NCBI GenBank assembly: GCA_050246015.1
Contig: JBFWWU010000001.1
Coordinates: 372,001 to 436,000 of the forward strand
Direction of reading: 5' to 3'
Source of the DNA: JTS-AC122 sp050246015
Lineage (GTDB): Bacteria > Planctomycetota > Phycisphaerae > Phycisphaerales > UBA1924
Length of the DNA: 64,000 bases
The position numbers were made by a program, and so were the translations under genes. The notes under the pieces were generated by a model. The model was not told where the DNA came from and did not search any database. It worked only from the letters and a program-made list of their open reading frames with translations. Positions 1 through 8,234 of this stretch are shown piece by piece. Numbering within the stretch: position 1 is the first letter of the stretch; every line of letters starts with the position of its first letter.

Positions 1-1
1 C

Positions 2-1243
2 AAGGATCGGCGCCAGGTCGGGTACTACGACCCCGAAAACGATCAGGTGGCCATGGTCCGGTTCGGGGACCGCACGGGTCCGTCGGCGACGTACCACGTG
101 ACCTTCACCAACGCCGCGCCCCGGCACCTGCTTAACGACACCAAGCGGCGCCGCGTGCGGTACACGGCGACGGCCAGTTCGCGCTACCGCGAGTACTTCC
201 CGCAGGACGCCGACCTCTCGTTTGTTCGCCGCAGCGAGCCCGTCGTGGTTGACGTGCCGGCGTCGGCGCGCCCGCTGGCGCCGGAGGTCGTATACGCGAT
301 CCCGACCTTCGGCTGGCAGCGCCAGACCCAGACGAACCTGAAGCGCAGCGTGCGCTTCGGCGGGGGGCTGCGCGTCTATCTCGGCCGCCCGTGGTACTCC
401 TCCGGCGAGGGAGAGCTCCTGGGCGTCACACTGTGGAACTACGCGAACGGGACACTCAACGACCAGTCGCGCGACAAACTCAAGGCGTACTTCACCCAGT
501 GGGGCATGGACCCGATCTGGCAGACCGCCGGACTGTCGTTTGTCCCGGGCGTAAGCAACTTCCCGGACGCCGTCGCAAGCGATTCAGGTGTTTCGCTGGA
601 GGAATCGACCGCGGCGATCTCGCCGACGCAGCCGGGCGTGGTGGACGTCGTTGGATTTGAACCGCGATTCGACACGGATCGCGGCCTGTGGTACGCCGAC
701 CTCACGATCAATCTCCCGGCGCCCACGTACTCGCCGTTCGTGCGTCTGGCGCTGGCGCGCTATCAGCCTCACGCGCTGAAGGACTCTCGAATCTCCCGCG
801 TGGTCCTGGCCAACTTTGCGCAGCTCACCCCGGACCGCACGGCGACCGTGACCGCCGACCCCCACCACCCGCGCACGCTGCGGATCGCGGTGAGCGGGGT
901 CGCCCCGCGAGGGCCGCAGCCGCAGGTACACCTGAACCCCGCGCCGACCCGGCCCACGCATGTGCGGGTGCGCGTGCAGCATCGTCCGTCGGTGCGGACG
1001 GACATGGGCTGGCAAGACGCGCCCGCGTCGATCGCGACGGCAACGCAGTTCTACGAAGGCCCCGGGCTCGGGCAGCCGGACCTGGGGCTGTGGGTGGGTG
1101 CTGTGACCTTTGCCGCGGCCCCGCCGCCAGGGCAGTTCCGGTTGCTCATCGAGGAGTACGAATCGGTTTCGTCCACGTTCCCGTACTCCGGCCGAATGAT
1201 CTACGCCGAGACGATCGCGGTTGACGAGGCGCTCGTGGGATGA
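2..1243 (+). CDS. Unrecognised protein, C-terminal part (5' truncated by window edge)
   Basis: The reading frame is open from the first bases of the window with no stop, so the true start lies upstream; the GTG at 47 is only the first start-like codon in view. About 413 residues are visible. The composition is that of a soluble beta-rich protein: many aromatic and Pro residues, short hydrophobic strands, no membrane segment and no Cys-rich motif. A segment reading RYREYFP near the start is followed by a region rich in Arg and Pro. I do not recognise the family. It ends 43 bases before the probable start of the STAS-domain gene, in the same direction, so the two may be co-transcribed. The coding call rests on frame length and GC3 bias. 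Confidence 0.75.
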   Translation, partial: KDRRQVGYYDPENDQVAMVRFGDRTGPSATYHVTFTNAAPRHLLNDTKRRRVRYTATASSRYREYFPQDADLSFVRRSEPVVVDVPASARPLAPEVVYAIPTFGWQRQTQTNLKRSVRFGGGLRVYLGRPWYSSGEGELLGVTLWNYANGTLNDQSRDKLKAYFTQWGMDPIWQTAGLSFVPGVSNFPDAVASDSGVSLEESTAAISPTQPGVVDVVGFEPRFDTDRGLWYADLTINLPAPTYSPFVRLALARYQPHALKDSRISRVVLANFAQLTPDRTATVTADPHHPRTLRIAVSGVAPRGPQPQVHLNPAPTRPTHVRVRVQHRPSVRTDMGWQDAPASIATATQFYEGPGLGQPDLGLWVGAVTFAAAPPPGQFRLLIEEYESVSSTFPYSGRMIYAETIAVDEALVG

Positions 1244-1289
1244 TGGTTTCAAGGCGAGTGCTGGGCGCGCGGCGACCTACGCTTCGGGC

Positions 1290-1646
1290 GTGTCTCTCAT
1301 CGTCTCCAGACTCGCCGGTGCCGCGTCGACCATCCTCGTGGTGCGGGTGCCGCCGCAACTTGTTGATGACACCGCCTCGCTGTTGCGCGCGGAGGTGGCG
1401 TCGCGGCTGCCCAACGCCGACGGCGCGGGGGTGGTGCTCGATTTCGCCCAGGTCGAGTTGATCAACTCGATCGGGATCACCTGCCTGCTCCAGATCCAGG
1501 ATCAATGCCGGCGGCTGAACTCGGCCATGTACCTCGCCGCGGTACCGGAGCCGATCCAGACGTTCTTGTCGCAACTCAAACTCCTTAAGCGGTTCCCGGC
1601 GTTCCCATCGGTGGAAGACGCGCTGGCCGCCATGGATCGCGAGTAG
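1290..1646 (+). CDS. STAS-domain protein (anti-sigma factor antagonist-like)
   Basis: 118 residues if GTG 1290 is the start. The frame is open back to 1221, but that would overlap the previous gene and add an unlikely N-terminus. The protein is one STAS domain: a first strand ILVVRVPPQL, then VVLDFAQVELINSIGITCLLQI, the usual place of the phosphorylatable Ser before helix 2 (LINSIGI), and a C-terminal helix. STAS proteins of this size normally bind anti-sigma kinases of the RsbW/SpoIIAB type in the cytoplasm, and phosphorylation of the Ser releases or blocks binding. No kinase or sigma gene is adjacent, so the partner is unknown. The Ser in the DxxxxxxINS context suggests it can be phosphorylated. 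Family assignment is good; the pathway is inference. Confidence 0.8.
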   Translation: MSLIVSRLAGAASTILVVRVPPQLVDDTASLLRAEVASRLPNADGAGVVLDFAQVELINSIGITCLLQIQDQCRRLNSAMYLAAVPEPIQTFLSQLKLLKRFPAFPSVEDALAAMDRE

Positions 1647-1823
1647 ATTTTTGTTCTGATCGCCGAATTTCCGCAAGATCCGACCTCCCGGGCGACATGA
1701 GCCTCCAGTTGCGGTACGGATCCGTCGGCGGCGCTCGTTCGCTCGCGGCTCCGTGCCCCATCCCTTCGTTTCCCTTCCTTGCCACGCCAACGTCGCGCGA
1801 CGGTGTTCCTCTCCTCCCTGTCA

Positions 1824-1844
1824 ATCGTGCTGAATCAGCACGAT
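1824..1844. promoter_or_regulatory. 21-bp perfect palindrome, operator-like
   Basis: Arms ATCGTGCTGA and TCAGCACGAT are exact inverted repeats around a single central A. The site lies in the 325-bp gap between the STAS gene and the MFS gene, 12 bases before a rho-independent terminator. The symmetry suggests a dimeric regulator site, or part of the 3' structure of the upstream transcript or of a small RNA. No regulator gene is adjacent. Confidence 0.4.
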
Positions 1845-1855
1845 CGACGCACTGG

Positions 1856-1896
1856 GCAGCCCGCGTCTCCCCCTCAGGACGCGGGCTGCTTTCTTT
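1856..1896 (+). terminator. Rho-independent terminator
   Basis: A 12-bp perfect stem (GCAGCCCGCGTC/GACGCGGGCTGC) with a 10-base loop is followed by TTTCTTT. It lies 210 bases after the STAS stop codon, far enough that the transcript it ends may have a long 3' tail or be a separate small RNA. Apart from this hairpin and the palindrome at 1824-1844, I see no gene in 1647-1971. Confidence 0.8.
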
Positions 1897-1971
1897 GGCG
1901 CATGCCCAAGACTCGGGCGACGGCCCTGGTCGTCCCTGCGCCCTTTGAGCGAAATCAGGTACCATGCGTGC

Positions 1972-3327
1972 ATGGGCTTGCCTGCACCACCAGACTCGAC
2001 CGACCGCCTCGGCCGCCAGCGGCGGTTCTGGGATATGACCGGCTACCAGTGGCTGGTGATCTTCGCCGCGTGGCTGGGCTGGGGGTTCGACGTCTTCGAC
2101 GCGCTGCTCTTCAACACCGTCGCGGACCGGTGCCTGCCGGACCTCTTGCACGTGGCGGCGGATTCGTCCGAAGGCAAGGCCGCGGTAGGCCGATGGACCG
2201 GCGCGCTCTCCAGCCTGCTGCTCATCGGGTGGGCGATCGGGGGGATCGGGTTCGGGCGCATCACGGACCGGGTCGGACGCACGCGCACGCTGCTGATCAC
2301 GATGCTCATCTACTCGCTCGCGACGGCCGCGTGCGCGTTTGCCCCGAATATCTGGGTCTTCACGCTCTGCCGGTTCGTCGCGAGCCTGGGGATCGGGGGC
2401 GAATGGGCGGCGGGCGCGTCCCTGGTCGCGGAGGTCGTCCCAGCGAAGCGCCGCGTGCACGCGGGGGCGCTCTTGTATTCCTCGAGCCCGCTGGGCGTGC
2501 TGCTGGCGATCGTCGTCGCGGGGTTCGTGTCCAAGCAGGTGGCCCACCTGTCGGATGATCCGTCGCACGCCTGGCGGGCGGTCTTTCTCACGGGACTGAT
2601 CCCCGCCGGGTTCGCTTTCCTGATCCGGCTCAAGGTCAAAGAGCCCGAGGCGTGGACGAGCGAAAAGTCCGCCGCCGCTCGCGCCACCATCCGCGAACTC
2701 TTCAGCCCGGCGATGCGCCGCGCCACGCTCGGGGGGGTCTCCCTCGCCGTCATCGCGCTGATCTCGTGGTGGAGCGTGAATGCGTTCATCCCGGTGCTCT
2801 CGGCCCGGCTCGTGCCCGAGGCCCCGGGCGCCGCGAAGTTCACTTCCGGCCTGTGGTTCAACCTGGGCGGCATCCTGGGGACGGCCCTCACCGTGCCGGT
2901 CGCGATGCTCGGCCGCCGGGTGCTCTTTTACATCTATTTCCTGTTCACGTCGGGCGCGATCCTGCTGGCCTTCCGGCTTGACGTCGAGCCCTCGCTGCGC
3001 TTCGCCCTCTTCGGGCTCACCGGGATCGGCACGTACGGTCTGTGCGCCGCCTTTGCGTTCTACCTGCCGGAACTGTTCCCCACGCGCCTTCGCGGGACGG
3101 GCTCGGGGTTCTGTTACAACGCCGGGCGGATCATCGCCGCCACCGGGCCCTTCGCCGTCGGCGCGGTCAGCCGATCCGGGACGCCCGGCGAACTGGCGCA
3201 TGCGATCAGTTGGTCGGCGGTCTTCCCGCTGCTGGGAATCGTCGTGCTGATGGCAGGGCTGGGGAACGAGACCTGCCGGCGCGCCTCGACGGGGCCCGAC
3301 GCCGCTGCCCAAGGGAACTCGGCGTGA
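1972..3327 (+). CDS. MFS transporter
   Basis: 451 residues with about twelve hydrophobic segments in two halves of six, separated by a charged loop around residues 205-235 (KVKEPEAWTSEKSAAA). After TM2 there is the MFS signature GFGRITDRVGRTRTLL, the conserved loop with the Gly-Arg-x-x-Asp-Arg pattern. The N-terminal FAAWLGWGFDVFDALLFN resembles the acid/sugar-acid porter branch (D in TM1), so an organic anion or sugar acid is a reasonable guess, but the substrate cannot be read. ATG 1972 is chosen over TTG 1945 because the nine extra codons are polar and lack a ribosome site. It stands alone between a terminator and a tRNA gene. The C-terminus is short, polar and cytoplasmic. Confidence 0.88.
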   Translation: MGLPAPPDSTDRLGRQRRFWDMTGYQWLVIFAAWLGWGFDVFDALLFNTVADRCLPDLLHVAADSSEGKAAVGRWTGALSSLLLIGWAIGGIGFGRITDRVGRTRTLLITMLIYSLATAACAFAPNIWVFTLCRFVASLGIGGEWAAGASLVAEVVPAKRRVHAGALLYSSSPLGVLLAIVVAGFVSKQVAHLSDDPSHAWRAVFLTGLIPAGFAFLIRLKVKEPEAWTSEKSAAARATIRELFSPAMRRATLGGVSLAVIALISWWSVNAFIPVLSARLVPEAPGAAKFTSGLWFNLGGILGTALTVPVAMLGRRVLFYIYFLFTSGAILLAFRLDVEPSLRFALFGLTGIGTYGLCAAFAFYLPELFPTRLRGTGSGFCYNAGRIIAATGPFAVGAVSRSGTPGELAHAISWSAVFPLLGIVVLMAGLGNETCRRASTGPDAAAQGNSA

Positions 3328-3420
3328 AAAAACGACTCCCTTCAATCGGTCCCGCGACGGCGCACATTCCAACCCCGTGGCTTGCCGATCGCGCTCCGCA
3401 CGCTTACGCTTCTGTCCCTT

Positions 3421-3494
3421 GCGGGTGTAGCTCAATTGGATAGAGCACCTGACTACGGATCAGGAGGTTAATGGTTCGACTCCATTCACCCGTG
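3421..3494 (+). tRNA. tRNA-Arg(ACG)
   Basis: Full cloverleaf. The acceptor GCGGGTG pairs with CACCCGT (one G-U), the D stem is GCTC/GAGC, and the anticodon stem CCTGA/TCAGG carries loop CTACGGA with anticodon ACG. The variable loop is five bases, the T arm is AATGG-TTCGACT-CCATT, and the discriminator base is G. CCA is not encoded. A34 implies deamination to inosine by TadA so that CGU, CGC and CGA are all read. Confidence 0.95.
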
Positions 3495-3615
3495 TTCGAG
3501 CGGCTTTCCGCGCCGGCGTGCGCGGTTCCATAAGACGCAGCCCCAGAACGGCCGGGCGCACCGGCGACTCGGCTTCTCTCGCGCCGCTTGTCGCAGCCAC
3601 GCATGTGCCGGTATC

Positions 3616-4836
3616 ATGGCACCCGTGTCAACGCGGCAACCTCAATCTGACGCTCAAACGCCCCCCGGCGTTCTGCGCCTGCTGCTGCGCTCGCAGGAGA
3701 TCGGTCTGCTCGTCGTCATCTCGCTGATGATGCTGGGCCTGACGCTCGGCACGCCGTCCATCACGACCAGCGACCTCATTCCCCAGCCCGCCGACGCGAC
3801 GGCGGAGCGCGGCGACGAATCCTTCACGATCACGGCGAACGGAACGACGACCACGTACAAGGAAGCCGACGGCTACTCGCTGCGCTTCGTGGACGACGAG
3901 AACGGTGAATCGCACCCCTTGCTCGTTCATCAGTACCAGGTCAACAAGTTCTTCAACAAGAACAACCTGATGATCGTCGCGACGACGGCGAGTTTCATCG
4001 CGGTCATGGCGATCGGCATGACCGGCATCATCATCATGGGTGGGATCGACCTATCCATCGGCTCGATCTACGCGCTCGCCGGCGTCGCGGGAGCCGCTCT
4101 GCTTCACTCGATGAACGCCAAGCACCCCGACGTCTCGGGGTGGCAGACGATCCCGCTGGGCGTGCTGGTGTGCACCGCCGTGGGGGCGGCGTGCGGGCTG
4201 GTCAACGGCGTCGCGACCGTCGGGCTGCGCGTCCACCCGTTCATCATCACCCTCGGCGGGCTGGCGGTCTTCCGCGGCATCGCCTTCGTCACGACGCAGG
4301 GGCAATCGATCGGCGACTTCCCGGCGTCGTTCACCTCAGGAGGGTTCAAGGCGGAGTTCTTCGGCGTCACGCCGGTGCCCGCGCTGATCATGCTCGCGGT
4401 CGCGGCGATCGGTGCGTTTGTCTTCAGCCGCAGCACATTCGGGCGGCACACGTACGCGATCGGCGGGAACGAGATCGCGGCGAAGTACGCCGGGGTGCCG
4501 GTGACGCGGGTGAAGGTGATGCTCTTCGTCCTCGCGGGGTTGCTCGCGGGGCTGAGCGCGGCGATGAAGTGCGGATACTTCGGCGCATCGTCATCCGGTG
4601 ACGGATCGGGGTACGAACTGCGCGTCATCGCGGCGTCGGTCGTCGGCGGGGCGTCGCTGTCGGGGGGCCGCGGCTCCCTCGTGGGCGCGATGCTCGGCGC
4701 GATCGTGATGCAGTTGATCGACAACTCGATCGTCGTGCTGGGGATCGACTCGAACTACACGAACATCGTGATCGGTCTGGCGATCGTGCTCGCGGTGGTG
4801 GTGGATCAGGCCAAGGCGCGGTTTCTTCGGACCTGA
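3616..4836 (+). CDS. Sugar ABC transporter permease (RbsC/XylH family)
   Basis: 406 residues, inner membrane. TM1 is at about residues 32-50. A polar stretch at about 55-115 (TTSDLIPQPADAT... to QVNKFFNKN) then replaces the usual short periplasmic loop, followed by the conserved family core MTGIIIMGGIDLSIGSIYALAG and a further seven or so membrane segments. GGIDLSIGS and the later GGNEIAAKYAGVPV and ASVVGGASLSGGRGS blocks are hallmarks of BPD_transp_2 permeases for ribose, xylose and similar sugars. The periplasmic-binding-protein gene follows 120 bases later, so the two form a transporter. The ATPase (RbsA-like) that should power it is not in the window next to either gene. The 60-residue exported insertion is odd for the family. 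Confidence 0.88.
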   Translation: MAPVSTRQPQSDAQTPPGVLRLLLRSQEIGLLVVISLMMLGLTLGTPSITTSDLIPQPADATAERGDESFTITANGTTTTYKEADGYSLRFVDDENGESHPLLVHQYQVNKFFNKNNLMIVATTASFIAVMAIGMTGIIIMGGIDLSIGSIYALAGVAGAALLHSMNAKHPDVSGWQTIPLGVLVCTAVGAACGLVNGVATVGLRVHPFIITLGGLAVFRGIAFVTTQGQSIGDFPASFTSGGFKAEFFGVTPVPALIMLAVAAIGAFVFSRSTFGRHTYAIGGNEIAAKYAGVPVTRVKVMLFVLAGLLAGLSAAMKCGYFGASSSGDGSGYELRVIAASVVGGASLSGGRGSLVGAMLGAIVMQLIDNSIVVLGIDSNYTNIVIGLAIVLAVVVDQAKARFLRT

Positions 4837-4956
4837 AGCGCGAACTCGCTACGCCGTGCGGCCGAACTGGGACACCTACGCTTTGGAACACGCACGTGCC
4901 CGGCACCCCGCGATGATTTGCCAGGCGGCACGTCACATTCAGCAAGGAGTTCTCGG

Positions 4957-5997
4957 ATGATTTCTCTGGCCAAACGTTTCGGGTTATGTGCGCTCGCCGC
5001 CATCACGATGTCGGTCGCCGCGGGGCTCTCGGCCCCGTCGGACACCGCCGCGTCGTCCTTAGCCCGCGAATCGGCCAAAACCTACCGCATCGGCCTGATC
5101 GCCAAGAGCCAGTCGAACCCGGTCTTCGTCGCCGCCCGCACGGGGGCCGAGGCCGCGGCGAAGGAACTCGGCGAGAAGTACAAGATCGAGATCAAGATCG
5201 ACTGGCAGACGCCCGTCGATGAGGACGCCCAGAAGCAGGCCGAGCGCATCGAGCAGCTCGCCGCGTCCGGCGCGGACGGCATCGCGATCAGTTGTTCCGA
5301 CGCGAACCTCGTCACGTCGGCGATCGACTCCGCCGCCAGCAAGGGGATCCCCGTCGTCACGTTCGACTCCGACGCCCCCAAGAGCAAGCGCCTGGCGTTC
5401 TACGGCACCGACGACACCGCCTGCGGCGAGCAGGTCGCCGCCGAACTCGTCAAGGCGATGGGGAACAAGGGCGTCGTTGCGATCCTCGCCGGGAACCAGA
5501 ACGCCCCGAACCTTCAGGCCCGCGTACGCGGCGTGAAGGACTACATCAAGAAGAACTGCCCCGACATCAGCGTCATCGGCACGTATTACCACCCCGAGAC
5601 GCCGCAGGATGCCGTCGTCAAGGTCGAGCAGGTGCAGAGCGCGAATCCTCAGATCTCCGGGTGGGCGATGATCGGCGGGTGGCCGCTCTTCACGCAGAAC
5701 GCGCTGAACAAGGTCGCGGGGAAGGCGAAAGTCGTCGCCGTCGATGCCCTCCCGGCCCAGCTCGAATACCTGAAGAACGGGCAGGTCGAGGTGCTGCTGG
5801 CCCAGAAGGTGTACGAGTGGGGGTACGAGTCCGTGCGCCTGCTGATCGACAAGATCCACAACGGCAAGAACCCCAAGGACAAGATCATCCAGGCGGAACT
5901 TGTCCCGGTACGTAAAGCCGACGCCGACTCGTACGGCAAGAACTGGGACAAGTGGCTCGGGAAGACGAGCGAGCCCGCGAAGAAGGAAGACAAGTAG
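4957..5997 (+). CDS. Periplasmic sugar-binding protein of the ribose type
   Basis: 346 residues. AAGGAG (4944-4949) precedes ATG 4957 by seven bases and decides the start over upstream in-frame codons. A signal peptide covers residues 1 to about 32 (KR, hydrophobic core, A-x-A-like cleavage). The mature part begins TYRIGLIAKSQSNPVF, the typical first strand of Peripla_BP_4 proteins. It continues with AAKELGEKYKIEIKIDW, then the hinge and second lobe (GVVAILAGNQNAPNLQARVRG and GWAMIGGWPLF). It should deliver a sugar to the permease encoded just upstream. The sugar cannot be read from the sequence. The Lys-rich C-terminus (TSEPAKKEDK) is a hydrophilic tail. The operon ends at the terminator 36 bases downstream. 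Confidence 0.88.
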   Translation: MISLAKRFGLCALAAITMSVAAGLSAPSDTAASSLARESAKTYRIGLIAKSQSNPVFVAARTGAEAAAKELGEKYKIEIKIDWQTPVDEDAQKQAERIEQLAASGADGIAISCSDANLVTSAIDSAASKGIPVVTFDSDAPKSKRLAFYGTDDTACGEQVAAELVKAMGNKGVVAILAGNQNAPNLQARVRGVKDYIKKNCPDISVIGTYYHPETPQDAVVKVEQVQSANPQISGWAMIGGWPLFTQNALNKVAGKAKVVAVDALPAQLEYLKNGQVEVLLAQKVYEWGYESVRLLIDKIHNGKNPKDKIIQAELVPVRKADADSYGKNWDKWLGKTSEPAKKEDK

Positions 5998-6033
5998 TCG
6001 TTTGACGCGCCGTGGATCTTCGACGTGACTCAG

Positions 6034-6058
6034 CGCAGGCCGGTGGGCCTGCGTTTTT
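6034..6058 (+). terminator. Rho-independent terminator of the ABC transporter operon
   Basis: Perfect 8-bp stem CGCAGGCC/GGCCTGCG with loop GGTG, followed directly by TTTTT. It sits between the binding-protein stop and the convergent carbonic anhydrase gene. No ATPase gene lies before it, so the operon ends with the binding protein. Confidence 0.9.
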
Positions 6059-6116
6059 CATGGGGGCCGGTATGCAGGCGCCGGACGCTCGCCCGGCGTC
6101 ACGCGGCGCGGCCGCT

Positions 6117-7049
6117 CTAGTGCCCGTGCTCGGCGTCCGCCGATGCGTGGCGCTGCTTGGCGCCTCGACCGGCGTCGAACGCGTCAACCAGCGCGTCCTG
6201 CCAGGGATGCTCGCCGATCCACTCCACCGCGCCGCTGCCCACGTCGTAGACCGCCCCGACGATCTCGATCTTGCCCGCGCGGACCAACTCGCGGACTGCC
6301 GCGCTCGTCCGGAGCAGGTCGAAGATGCTCTGCATCACGTTCTCCCTGACCGCCAGCGAAGCGAGTTGCTTCTCGTCGGCGTCGGGGCTGGCGTTCTTGG
6401 CGCGCTGGACGGCGGGCGCGATCTTCTCGACGAGCTGCGAGACGTTGCCGCCCGGGTCGCCCCCGGATGCCGCCGCCGCGACCGCGCCGCACTTGGTGTG
6501 TCCCATGACCACCAGCAGCGGGACGCTCAGGTGTTCCGCGCCGTACTCGATGGTGCCGGAGGCGTCGGCGCCGATCACGTTGCCCGCGACACGGACGACG
6601 AAGACATCACCCACGCCGCAGTCAAATACGCGCTCGACCGGTATTCGAGAATCCGCGCAGGTCAGGATCGTGGCGAAGGGTTTCTGGCCGCCCGACGAGG
6701 TTTCCTCGCGGCGCGATGCTGTTGTGTTCGGCGCCGCCGGCTTCTCCTTGACCCAGCGCTCATTGCCCGCCTGAAGCCGCTTGAGCGGCGACTCGGTTTC
6801 ATCAGAAGCCAACTCGCGATCCGCGGCGTCGTTCCTGGTTTCCGCGGGCGGCGCCGGCTCGTGCTTCTCGCTTCGCTCGCTTGGTTTCTCCGCCGCGGGC
6901 TCTTTGGGAGCACCGGACTTCGGGGGCGCGGCGGGCCTCTTGGCGGGCTGCTCATCGGGAGGATTGAGCGCGAGCGTCGAGCCGACCAGCGACCCCGCCG
7001 CGAGAATGATCCCGCATGCCAAGACAGTCCGAGACGCGTTCCAGGCCAT
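6117..7049 (-). CDS. Exported or membrane-anchored beta-carbonic anhydrase
   Basis: 310 residues from ATG at 7049, which has AAGAAGGG upstream; the open frame beyond it is not coding-like. Residues 8-27 form a signal peptide or anchor. About 28-85 is a Pro/Lys/Glu/Ala-rich linker, and 88-300 is the beta-CA domain. CADSR at 131-135 gives the first zinc Cys and the Asp-Arg dyad. HTKC at 184-187 gives the zinc His and second Cys. It interconverts CO2 and bicarbonate. Most beta-CAs are cytosolic, so the N-terminus suggests the periplasm or outer face of the inner membrane, possibly supplying bicarbonate or balancing pH. It is divergent from the FKBP gene, with 174 bases between them for promoters. 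Confidence 0.9.
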   Translation of the reverse strand: MAWNASRTVLACGIILAAGSLVGSTLALNPPDEQPAKRPAAPPKSGAPKEPAAEKPSERSEKHEPAPPAETRNDAADRELASDETESPLKRLQAGNERWVKEKPAAPNTTASRREETSSGGQKPFATILTCADSRIPVERVFDCGVGDVFVVRVAGNVIGADASGTIEYGAEHLSVPLLVVMGHTKCGAVAAAASGGDPGGNVSQLVEKIAPAVQRAKNASPDADEKQLASLAVRENVMQSIFDLLRTSAAVRELVRAGKIEIVGAVYDVGSGAVEWIGEHPWQDALVDAFDAGRGAKQRHASADAEHGH

Positions 7050-7223
7050 CGTGAGTTTCCCTTCTTGCAGATGCCGCGCGGTCCACGCCCGCGCATCATC
7101 GGCCGGTTGCACGGCCGGCTGCGGGTTTCCGCCTCGTTCCCCGCCGCGCCTCCCCGCGCCGCCGTCACAACCCGCCCAACCCGCAGCGCCTACGCTGGCC
7201 AACCCACTCACAAAGGATCTCCC

Positions 7224-7562
7224 TTGAGCAACACCTCTCCTCAATCAGTCGGAATTGAAGACACGGTCGTCGGTTCCGGCGCCGAATGCACCTCCGCGCG
7301 CCAGACCGTCAAGGTCCATTACCGCGGCACGCTGCTCTCGGGCAAGGAGTTCGACTCCAGTTACACGCGCGGGCAGCCGATCGAGTTTCGCCTGGGCGAT
7401 CTCATCCAGGGATGGCAGGAGGGAATCCCCGGAATGAAAGTCGGGGGCAAGCGAACCCTCACGATCCCGTGGCAAAAGGCCTACGGGGAGCGCGGCTCGC
7501 CCCCCACGATCCCGCCCAAGGCCGACTTGATCTTCGACATCGAACTGCTCGGCGTGCGCTAG
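7224..7562 (+). CDS. FKBP-type peptidyl-prolyl cis-trans isomerase
   Basis: 112 residues starting at TTG 7224, supported by AAAGGA at 7212-7217. A much longer open frame runs upstream on this strand but is the antisense shadow of the carbonic anhydrase. The protein is one FKBP domain: VKVHYRGTLLSGKEFDSSYTRG, then IEFRLGDLIQGWQEGIPGM, and the closing PPKADLIFDIELLGV. The Tyr, Asp, Phe and Trp positions that line the prolyl pocket are present. There is no signal peptide, so it should be a cytosolic folding helper. Length and order match the minimal single-domain family. Confidence 0.92.
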   Translation: MSNTSPQSVGIEDTVVGSGAECTSARQTVKVHYRGTLLSGKEFDSSYTRGQPIEFRLGDLIQGWQEGIPGMKVGGKRTLTIPWQKAYGERGSPPTIPPKADLIFDIELLGVR

Positions 7563-7571
7563 CCGGCGCCA

Positions 7572-8234
7572 TCAGATCGTCCGCAGAATCGCCCGCACCG
7601 GGCTCGCGTCAAAGCCGATGAGTTTCAGCGGGAGCGCGATCAGTTCATACACGCCCGCCGGCACCGCTCGCAGGTCAAGCCCTTCCAGGATGCACATGTC
7701 GTGCCGAAGGAACGCACGGTGCGCGGGCAGGTCCTTCGAGTCCTGCGTGTCAACGCTGGGCGTATCGATGCCGATGAGCCGCACGCCGCGCGAGTGCAGC
7801 AGGTCGATCAGCGCCGGCTCGATCGCGGCGAAATCCGGGTTCCAGTTCGTCGGATCCGGGAAACTGTCGGTGCGGAGCAGGACCCGAGATTCGTCCAGAC
7901 TCGTCGCCCCCCCACTCGTGCCGGGGGCGTCCAGCGACTGCTTGAAGTCGGCGACCCCGACGCGCCGCCCGCGGGCGCCGGGGACATGCACCACTCGGCA
8001 CGGCCCGATGTACGGGTCGAGCGGGCGCTCGCCGATCCCCGCCGCGCCGACGCCGTAGTGATTCGGCCCGTCCGCGTGCGCACCCAGGTGCACCGTCGCG
8101 CGGAGCGTGCTGAGCGTGACGCTCGCCCCATCCTCCTGTCGGCACAGCACCTCCCGAGACAACGGCGTGTCGCCGGGCCACACCGCGAGGTTCGGCGTGA
8201 CCGCCGGCGTGATGTCAAACACCCGCGGCGTCAC
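7572..8234 (-). CDS. Cyclase / kynurenine-formamidase-like metal hydrolase (KynB family)
   Basis: 220 residues. GTG at 8234 overlaps the stop of the upstream gene as GTGA, so translation is coupled; a longer frame to 8273 is possible but less likely. The metal-binding motif HLGAHADGP lies at residues 49-57 with His49, His53 and Asp55. Further family blocks are RVLLRTDSFPD, LIGIDTPSVDTQDSKDLPAHR and YELIALPLKLIGFDASPVRAIL. Members hydrolyse N-formylkynurenine, or act on other cyclic amides or esters, in the cytoplasm with Zn or Mn. No other tryptophan-catabolism gene is nearby, so the natural substrate is uncertain and kynB is not assigned. Confidence 0.87.
   Translation of the reverse strand: MTPRVFDITPAVTPNLAVWPGDTPLSREVLCRQEDGASVTLSTLRATVHLGAHADGPNHYGVGAAGIGERPLDPYIGPCRVVHVPGARGRRVGVADFKQSLDAPGTSGGATSLDESRVLLRTDSFPDPTNWNPDFAAIEPALIDLLHSRGVRLIGIDTPSVDTQDSKDLPAHRAFLRHDMCILEGLDLRAVPAGVYELIALPLKLIGFDASPVRAILRTI

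Noticed and set aside
1585..3435. 616-residue minus-strand open frame across the MFS gene
   Set aside because: Arg/Pro/Gly-rich translation typical of high-GC antisense; the plus-strand MFS transporter explains the region.
6012..7223. Long plus-strand open frame upstream of the FKBP domain
   Set aside because: It is the antisense shadow of the carbonic anhydrase gene; the FKBP gene has its own ribosome site and starts at TTG 7224.
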